A stretch of DNA of 45,107 bases. Source: an uncultured Bacilli bacterium. GTDB taxonomy: Bacteria > Bacillota_I > Bacilli_A > RF39 > UBA660. Of this stretch, positions 40,124 to 45,107 are shown piece after piece. The translations under genes and the position numbers were made by a program. Under the pieces are notes generated by a model. It was not told the origin of the DNA and did no database searches. It saw only the letters and a list, made by a program, of their open reading frames with translations. Location of the stretch: positions 1-45,107 of the forward strand of contig CANROB010000012.1 of the NCBI GenBank assembly GCA_947632115.1, written 5' to 3'. The first letter of the stretch is position 1. Every line of letters starts with the position of its first letter.

Positions 40124-41183
40124 AAGTTATGAGAAAAGAAGAGACGAACTAGTAAAAAAAGGAAAAGAAAAGGGATTTATTACTTATGAGGAATTAGCAT
40201 CTTCTTTAAAAGGGTTAGATTTAGATGCCGATACCCTAGATGACTTATATAATGTTTTTAATGAGAACAATATTGCGGTTGTTTCAGAGGAAGATGATTC
40301 TGATAGTGGAGATAAATTATTATTAGATGATAGTACCTTAACGAAAGATTTAACGATTAATGATCCTGTTCGTATGTATTTAAAGGAAATTGGACAGATT
40401 AAATTGTTAACGCTTGAAGAAGAAGCTGCTTTGGCAGATCGGATTGCTGAGGGAGATCCAGAAGCGAAAAACATTTTAGCGGAAGCAAATCTCCGTTTAG
40501 TTGTTTCTATTGCGAAAAGATATGTTGGAAGAGGTATGCTTTTCTTAGATTTAATTCAAGAGGGAAATATAGGTCTTATGAAAGCGGTAGATAAATTTGA
40601 TGTATCAAAGGGATATAAATTTTCTACTTATGCGACTTGGTGGATAAGACAGGCGATTACAAGAGCAATTGCTGATCAAGCACGTACGATTCGTGTTCCT
40701 GTTCATATGGTTGAGACGATTAATAAATTAGCGCGTGTTCAAAGACAACTAACCCTTGAACTTAATCGTGAACCAACAGAGGAAGAACTTGCTAAAAAGA
40801 TGAATACGAGTGTTGATAAGATTCGTGAAATTTATAAAATTAGTCAAGACCCTGTTAGTTTAGAGACCCCAATTGGGGAAGAGGATGATTCTCACCTTGG
40901 AGATTTTATTAAGGATGAGAGAAACTTAAGCCCTGAAGAGTTTGCTACGAATGAAATGTTAAAAGATGAGATTAGTGAGGTTTTATTAACCTTAACAGAA
41001 AGAGAAGAAAAAGTGGTTCGGTTACGTTTCGGATTAGAAGATGGAAAACCAAGAACCCTAGAAGAGGTTGGTCAAATGTTTGGAGTTACTAGGGAAAGAA
41101 TTCGACAAATTGAGGCCAAAGCTTTAAGAAAGTTACGTCACCCATCTAGAAGTCGTAAATTGCGTGACTATATGGCTGAATAA
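40110..41183 (+). CDS. rpoD: RNA polymerase sigma factor RpoD (sigma-A)
   Basis: 357 aa, close to Bacillus SigA. A region 1.1 remnant is at about 20-55 ([20 protein letters not shown]). Region 1.2 is [17 protein letters not shown]. Region 2 has [34 protein letters not shown] and [20 protein letters not shown]. Region 3 is [12 protein letters not shown]. Region 4 is [30 protein letters not shown]. It directs the promoters listed here; the many extended -10 elements fit recognition by region 2.5/3.0. The ATG at 40110 is preferred over GTG 40098. The gene overlaps dnaG by 14 bp and trmK by 1. Confidence 0.96.
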   Translation: MEEIKSYEKRRDELVKKGKEKGFITYEELASSLKGLDLDADTLDDLYNVFNENNIAVVSEEDDSDSGDKLLLDDSTLTKDLTINDPVRMYLKEIGQIKLLTLEEEAALADRIAEGDPEAKNILAEANLRLVVSIAKRYVGRGMLFLDLIQEGNIGLMKAVDKFDVSKGYKFSTYATWWIRQAITRAIADQARTIRVPVHMVETINKLARVQRQLTLELNREPTEEELAKKMNTSVDKIREIYKISQDPVSLETPIGEEDDSHLGDFIKDERNLSPEEFATNEMLKDEISEVLLTLTEREEKVVRLRFGLEDGKPRTLEEVGQMFGVTRERIRQIEAKALRKLRHPSRSRKLRDYMAE

Positions 41184-41821
41184 TGAAAATATCAAAAAGA
41201 TTAGAGACGATTGCCAAGCTCATCCCTAGTCATAGCAAGGTAATCGATGTTGGATGTGATCATGCTCTTTTAGATATTTATCTATCCCAAGAAAAAGAGT
41301 GTGAATGTATTGCTACGGATATTAATCAGAATGCTCTAGATCAAGCACGGTATAATATTTTAAGATCTCATGTAGAAACAATTACGATTGTGAATACCGA
41401 TGGATTAGAAGGAATTGATGTATCTGATAGGGATATCATAGTCATTTCTGGTATGGGAACTGCTACTATTGAACACATCTTAGAGGGAAAAAAATTATCA
41501 AATCGAATGATTATTGGTACACAAACCGATTTTGAGGATTTAAGAAGATATGTTATTTCTTTAGGATATTACATTCAAGACGAAAAATATGTAGAAGAAA
41601 AAGGGAAAAGTTATATCATCATCGATTTCGTACGAGGAAAAAGAGAATATCAAGAAGAAGATTACCGTTTTGGTCCTATTTTAAAGAAAAATTTGGCTTT
41701 TCTTTTAAAAGAAGAAGAAAAAACTATCAATATTATAGAAAAAATCCCAGCAGGGGATATTGATTTAGAAGCAAAACAAGAATTTTTAAAAGAACTAGAG
41801 AATTTAAAAAATCGTCTCTAG
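41183..41821 (+). CDS. trmK: tRNA (adenine22-N1)-methyltransferase TrmK
   Basis: 212 aa, class I methyltransferase that makes m1A22 in tRNA. SAM motif: VIDVGCDHALLDIYL (about 20-34), with ATDINQNALDQA, NTDGLEGI and VISGMGTATIEHIL, which are diagnostic for TrmK. The C-terminal coiled-coil helices (KKNLAFLLKEEEKTINIIEKI) are present. It overlaps rpoD by one base, as in Bacilli, but the usual downstream nif3-family gene is absent. A long hairpin terminator is at its 3' end. Confidence 0.93.
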   Translation: MKISKRLETIAKLIPSHSKVIDVGCDHALLDIYLSQEKECECIATDINQNALDQARYNILRSHVETITIVNTDGLEGIDVSDRDIIVISGMGTATIEHILEGKKLSNRMIIGTQTDFEDLRRYVISLGYYIQDEKYVEEKGKSYIIIDFVRGKREYQEEDYRFGPILKKNLAFLLKEEEKTINIIEKIPAGDIDLEAKQEFLKELENLKNRL

Positions 41822-41830
41822 TTCTTTTTT
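41791..41830. terminator. Terminator between trmK and the YqfQ-like gene
   Basis: A 10-bp stem, GAACTAGAGA with TCTCTAGTTC, followed by six T on the plus strand. On the minus strand it is followed by TTTTAAAAATTC, so it may serve both directions. Confidence 0.82.
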
Positions 41831-42146
41831 ATACGAAGAAGGTAGGTCCGTTAGTGGAAGGAAGAGAAAAATCCTTTCTTTCATTTTCAGAATCGTTCCT
41901 TTTTGTATCTAAACGAGTAGTGTTAGTGGATTCTGTTTCATTTTTCCGAAACTCATTCATAACTTTAAACATTGTTTTGGCATTTTTTACAACAGGAGAT
42001 ATTTGTTTGAACATCGGAATAGCTTGATTGGCAAAATTGAGCACTCTTGTTGCCCCATTTAAAATGGAACTAAAACTGATTCCACTGAAGAGCCCAGAAG
42101 AGGTAGCTGCTGGAACAGAATAAAAGTAAGGATTATAAAAATTCAT
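41829..42146 (-). CDS. YqfQ/VrrA-family protein
   Basis: 105 aa. The N-terminus is aromatic and Pro-containing (MNFYNPYFYSVPAATSS). A Gly/Ser/hydrophobic core (GLFSGISFSSILNGATRVLNFANQAIPMFKQISPVVKNAKTMFKVM) matches the pattern of the Bacillus YqfQ/VrrA family, in which a Leu-Asn segment is followed by IPMxxQxxPxVKN. The tail is charged and rich in Asn, Lys and Arg. In Bacillus yqfQ also lies downstream of sigA-trmK, which supports the call, though here it is convergent. Start 42146 is fixed by AAAGGAGG 7 bases upstream. Function is unknown; some relatives are linked to spores. Confidence 0.6.
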   Translation of the reverse strand: MNFYNPYFYSVPAATSSGLFSGISFSSILNGATRVLNFANQAIPMFKQISPVVKNAKTMFKVMNEFRKNETESTNTTRLDTKRNDSENERKDFSLPSTNGPTFFV

Positions 42147-42224
42147 AATTACCTCCTTTACTAAATGGTTTCTAAAATATTCTATGTATTTTTGTAAAAA
42201 ATGTTTTCTATTTGTCGGAAAATG

Positions 42225-42233
42225 TGTTATAAT
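42225..42233 (+). promoter_or_regulatory. Extended -10 promoter
   Basis: TG-T-TATAAT, 35 bp before the ATG at 42268. Confidence 0.65.
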
Positions 42234-42267
42234 CAATTTAGCGTAAGAATAAAGAGGCAGGTGTTTT

Positions 42268-44232
42268 ATGGCAGTAATTATAGACGTAATTATCTCTATT
42301 ATTTTGTCACCCGTTAAATTGGTACAATTTATAGGAAAGAAATTAGGGAAGGCAAGTAATAAATTTACTAAAATAGGGCGTGGTATTACCGATGGATGTT
42401 TATGGATTTGTATTCAGGTATACCATTTTTTCCGTTACGCTTTTATTGGTATTATGTTGCCATTCCAATTTGTTTTTAATATCCTCGGAAAAATTTATTT
42501 AAAACTTTTGGATTATCAAAATCAAGCCAAGATTAAACGAGAAGAAGAGATGAACCGAAAGGAAAAAATAAAACAACAAAAAAGAGCTAAGAAATTAGCG
42601 GAAGAAAGAGCAAAACACCCTGAGAAACATCAGGAGAAGGAAAAACAGAAGTTAACCCCTGAACAAGAAAAGTTAAAGGGATTACGTCTTGATTCCATTA
42701 TTAAACCAGAAAAAGAGAAAACAGATGAAAAGGAAAAACCACCAGTTGTTAAAGAAGCCGTTCCACAAGATGATTTTGTCTATATTTCTGATGATTATGC
42801 CAATCAGAAAAAAGGAGTGGGCGACTACATCAATGATGTTTTAGTAAAGATTTTTAATGTTCCTAAAAATGCAATTGAACATGCGAAAAAGTCTTTTCAA
42901 GAATCTACCTTTATGCGTCAGGCACGAAATAAGAAGGATATCAATAGACAAGCTTTGATGATTGACTTTGAAGGTGCGGATGCTGAAAAGGAAGAGAAAA
43001 AGGTTATGTGGGAGTACGTTTGCCGTAATCCAGAAGGAAAGACGGTGAAAGGGTACTTCGCTGCTTATTCTAGACTAGAGGTACACTCATTTTTAATGAG
43101 TGAGGGTATGACCGTTTATAGTATTCGTACGAATAAATGGATTCAGACAATGTATAGTAGTGTTAACGGAAATGGAGCAAAGATGAAGAGAAAGGATTTA
43201 ATCTTCTTCTTAACTCAGTTATCTACTTACGTAAAATCTGGTATTCCTCTTGTTGAGTCTATGAATATCTTAACGAGACAGTTTAAAAATAAAAATTATC
43301 AGAGAATGTTCCGTTCTATGATGTACGATTTAACAATGGGAGAAAGTTTTTCTAAGGCCATGGAAAATCAAGGAAATTCTTTCCCAGCTATTTTGATTAA
43401 CATGGTTAAATCTTCTGAGTTGACAGGAGAACTTCCTGAGGCTCTAGATGATATGGCAGAATATTTCTCAGAAATGGAAAAAACGCATAAGGAAATGGTT
43501 AGTGCCTTAACTTATCCGGTTATCGTTTTCACGATGGCCATTGGTGTAACTATTTTCATGATGGTTTATATCGTACCTCAATTTGTAGAGATTTATGAGT
43601 CTATGGACGCTAGTGCTATTCCAAAGTTTACATTAATGGTAATGGCAGCCAGTGATTTTATGAAACACAATCTGATTAAGATTCTCTTTTGGGTTGTGGT
43701 AGCAATTATTATTGTTCTTTATTGTTATCGAAACATTAAGATTTTAAGAACATTGATGCAATGGATTATGATGCACATACCTGTTTTAGGTAATATTATC
43801 ATTTATAAAGAAGTTATGATGTTTAGTAAAACATTTGCTTCTTTACTATCTCATAACGTATTCATTACGGATAGTATGAATATTTTGAAAAAGATAACGA
43901 ATAATGAAATTTATAAGATTATGATTTTGGATACGGTTAATAATTTAGCATCTGGAGAAAAAATATCTACCGCTTTTAAAGATCACTGGGCATTCCCAGT
44001 ACCAGCTTATGAAATGATAGTAACTGGTGAGAAAACTGGTCAGTTAGCGGAAATGATGTCAAAAGTTGCGGATTATTATCAAGATGAGCATAAAAACATG
44101 GTAGCAAGAGTTAAGTCTTTGATGGAACCTATCATTATCGTGTTCTTAACGGCTATTGTTGGTACAATCGTTCTTGCTATTGTTATCCCAATGTTTAGTA
44201 TGTATGATCAAGTATCTAGTATGGCGGGGTGA
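42268..44232 (+). CDS. Type II secretion/type IV pilus F-family inner-membrane protein with a long N-terminal extension
   Basis: 654 aa, against about 350-400 for PilC/ComGB proteins. The C-terminal part is a normal family member. A small N-terminal T2SSF subdomain (YVCRNPEGKTVKGYFAAYSR, about 250-285) comes first. The first T2SSF repeat starts LIFFLTQLSTYVKSGIPLVES (about 310) and includes SSELTGELPEALDDMAEY. A membrane helix (VIVFTMAIGVTIFMMVYIVPQF) and a second repeat from about 515 (VMMFSKTFASLLSHNVFITDS; VTGEKTGQLAEMM) follow, ending in a last helix. Residues 1-245 are unusual: two hydrophobic segments (2-22, 45-82), a Lys/Glu coiled region and a linker. No pilB-type ATPase is adjacent. 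It overlaps the prepilin peptidase gene by 4 bp. Confidence 0.85.
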   Translation: MAVIIDVIISIILSPVKLVQFIGKKLGKASNKFTKIGRGITDGCLWICIQVYHFFRYAFIGIMLPFQFVFNILGKIYLKLLDYQNQAKIKREEEMNRKEKIKQQKRAKKLAEERAKHPEKHQEKEKQKLTPEQEKLKGLRLDSIIKPEKEKTDEKEKPPVVKEAVPQDDFVYISDDYANQKKGVGDYINDVLVKIFNVPKNAIEHAKKSFQESTFMRQARNKKDINRQALMIDFEGADAEKEEKKVMWEYVCRNPEGKTVKGYFAAYSRLEVHSFLMSEGMTVYSIRTNKWIQTMYSSVNGNGAKMKRKDLIFFLTQLSTYVKSGIPLVESMNILTRQFKNKNYQRMFRSMMYDLTMGESFSKAMENQGNSFPAILINMVKSSELTGELPEALDDMAEYFSEMEKTHKEMVSALTYPVIVFTMAIGVTIFMMVYIVPQFVEIYESMDASAIPKFTLMVMAASDFMKHNLIKILFWVVVAIIIVLYCYRNIKILRTLMQWIMMHIPVLGNIIIYKEVMMFSKTFASLLSHNVFITDSMNILKKITNNEIYKIMILDTVNNLASGEKISTAFKDHWAFPVPAYEMIVTGEKTGQLAEMMSKVADYYQDEHKNMVARVKSLMEPIIIVFLTAIVGTIVLAIVIPMFSMYDQVSSMAG

Positions 44233-45032
44233 TTGGTTTGGTCATTTATTATGCAATCGTATTTTTCATCTTTGGATTAATATTTGGCTCCTTTTACAAT
44301 GTTGTTGGATATCGTTTACCGAAGAAGGAATCCTTAGTGTTTCCTTCTTCTCATTGTACGGTATGCAATCATAAATTAGGACCATTAGAATTAATACCGG
44401 TTTTCTCCTTTTTAATTCAGGGAGGAAAATGTAAGCACTGTAAGGCAAAAATTTCTTGGTATTATACCATTTTTGAATTGTTAACAGGAATTTTATTTAT
44501 GCTTTCCTATCTCCTTTTTGGTTTTAGTGCTTCTTGCTTTATAGCTCTTGTTCTTTCTTCTATTTTAGTCATTATTATTATTAGTGATTACAAATACTAT
44601 ATTATTCCAGATGAAATTATTTTTATAGGAGCAATTCTCTTAGCAATCGGGCTCTTTTTAAAGGGTGGGGGAGACTTTAGTCATTTTTCTATCTCAAATG
44701 GATTTCATCAATTACTGATTTCCCTACGAGATGGCATTTTCTCTTTTCTCCTTATGTATGGCGTTAAAATTTTTGGCGATTTCCTTTTTAAAAAAGAGTC
44801 AATGGGGGGAGGAGATATCAAACTCATGTTTTTAGTGGGAATGGTATTAGGATTTCCTCTTTCTATCATTACGATTTTTCTTGCAAGTATTATTGGACTA
44901 CCTATTGCTTTTCTTTTATTGCTCCGTAAATCTACCCATGTTATTCCTTTTGGACCATTTTTGAGTGTGGCTACTTTAATCCTTTTCTTTTTACAGTGTA
45001 ACTGGTTAGATGTATTACTTGTGTTTGCATAA
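44229..45032 (+). CDS. Prepilin peptidase (PilD/ComC)
   Basis: 267 aa, A24-family aspartic peptidase in the membrane that cleaves and may methylate type IV prepilins. The N-terminal helix has GLIFGSFYNVVGYRLP. A cytoplasmic zinc-type loop carries two Cys pairs (CTVCNHKLGPLELIPVFSFL; CKHC). The catalytic Asp residues are in ISDYKYYIIPDE and MGGGDIKL. About six further membrane helices follow. The start is GTG 44229, overlapping the previous stop by 4 bp. TTG 44238, with GGGGTG 6 bases upstream, is a real alternative and would remove three residues. It pairs with the F-family gene in a pilus/competence unit. After it (45033-45107) no gene is seen. Confidence 0.92.
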   Translation: MIGLVIYYAIVFFIFGLIFGSFYNVVGYRLPKKESLVFPSSHCTVCNHKLGPLELIPVFSFLIQGGKCKHCKAKISWYYTIFELLTGILFMLSYLLFGFSASCFIALVLSSILVIIIISDYKYYIIPDEIIFIGAILLAIGLFLKGGGDFSHFSISNGFHQLLISLRDGIFSFLLMYGVKIFGDFLFKKESMGGGDIKLMFLVGMVLGFPLSIITIFLASIIGLPIAFLLLLRKSTHVIPFGPFLSVATLILFFLQCNWLDVLLVFA

Positions 45033-45107
45033 AAACTTGCTAATAAAAATCAATAGTTTTTTGTAAATTGGGTAAATTTATTTTTAAGAAAATTTAAAAC
45101 ATGCTAA

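Noticed and set aside
1..45107. Insertion sequence, prophage or integrase
   Set aside because: No transposase, integrase, recombinase or phage structural gene was found. The only repeats are the peptide modules and the paired tRNA-Asn genes.

Overview
The window looks like a chromosomal segment of a low-GC Gram-positive bacterium of the Bacilli type, most likely one of the little-studied gut lineages near Erysipelotrichales/RF39. The evidence is inferential: AT-rich DNA, strong Shine-Dalgarno sites, T-box control, Firmicute gene orders (ireB-ruvX-yrzB-mltG-trmR; dnaG-rpoD-trmK) and a GatA whose active-site signature resembles the Mycoplasma form. TGA is used as a stop (for example at 18912-18914), so this is translation table 11 and not the Mollicute code. 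Most promoters have an extended -10 (TG-n-TATAAT).

Layout. 1-680: two minus-strand modules, each encoding a tiny hydrophobic peptide; a third copy lies at 13445-13810. 682-11842: mostly stand-alone genes, including an RBBP9-like hydrolase, a Ppx/GppA-family phosphatase, four unrecognised proteins (435, 307, 344 and 655 aa), a short-chain dehydrogenase, a thioredoxin-like lipoprotein, a permuted NlpC/P60-type hydrolase and a membrane-anchored polysaccharide deacetylase. 12127-15433: isolated tRNA-Gln(CTG), tRNA-Met(CAT) and tRNA-Glu(CTC), with a lipase-like protein, a membrane protein and a methyltransferase between them. 15529-21314: a MurL-MurD2-type pair for adding and epimerising glutamate in peptidoglycan precursors, then the ireB-ruvX-yrzB-mltG-trmR operon. 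21385-26414: a predicted zinc metalloprotease, a catalytically degenerate RNase J (RNase J2 type) and a TPR protein.

26453-33695 is a translation operon: a T-box leader, two tRNA-Asn genes, gatC-gatA-gatB, asnS, aspS and a small nucleotidyltransferase-fold protein. Because AsnRS and AspRS are both present, GatCAB probably serves Gln-tRNA(Gln) formation. 33732-38202 has glmS divergent from comEA-comEC. 38372-41821 is the macromolecular synthesis operon dnaG-rpoD-trmK, followed by a convergent YqfQ/VrrA-like gene. 42268-45032 has a type II secretion/type IV pilus F protein with a long N-terminal extension and a prepilin peptidase, which with comEA-comEC suggests DNA-uptake or pilus capacity.

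The best candidate for an undescribed system is the three-copy small-peptide module. Each copy has a sigma-A promoter with exact 17-bp spacing, a leader of about 57-60 nt and a peptide of about 27 aa. In the two complete copies the 3' end is complementary to the leader, and a convergent antisense transcription unit overlaps the 3' end. This is the organisation of a type I toxin-antitoxin locus, but I do not recognise the peptide family. Other points worth attention are the T-box that precedes the tRNA-Asn genes, the C55-bearing tRNAs, the MurL-MurD2 pair and the RNase J with a dismantled metal site.
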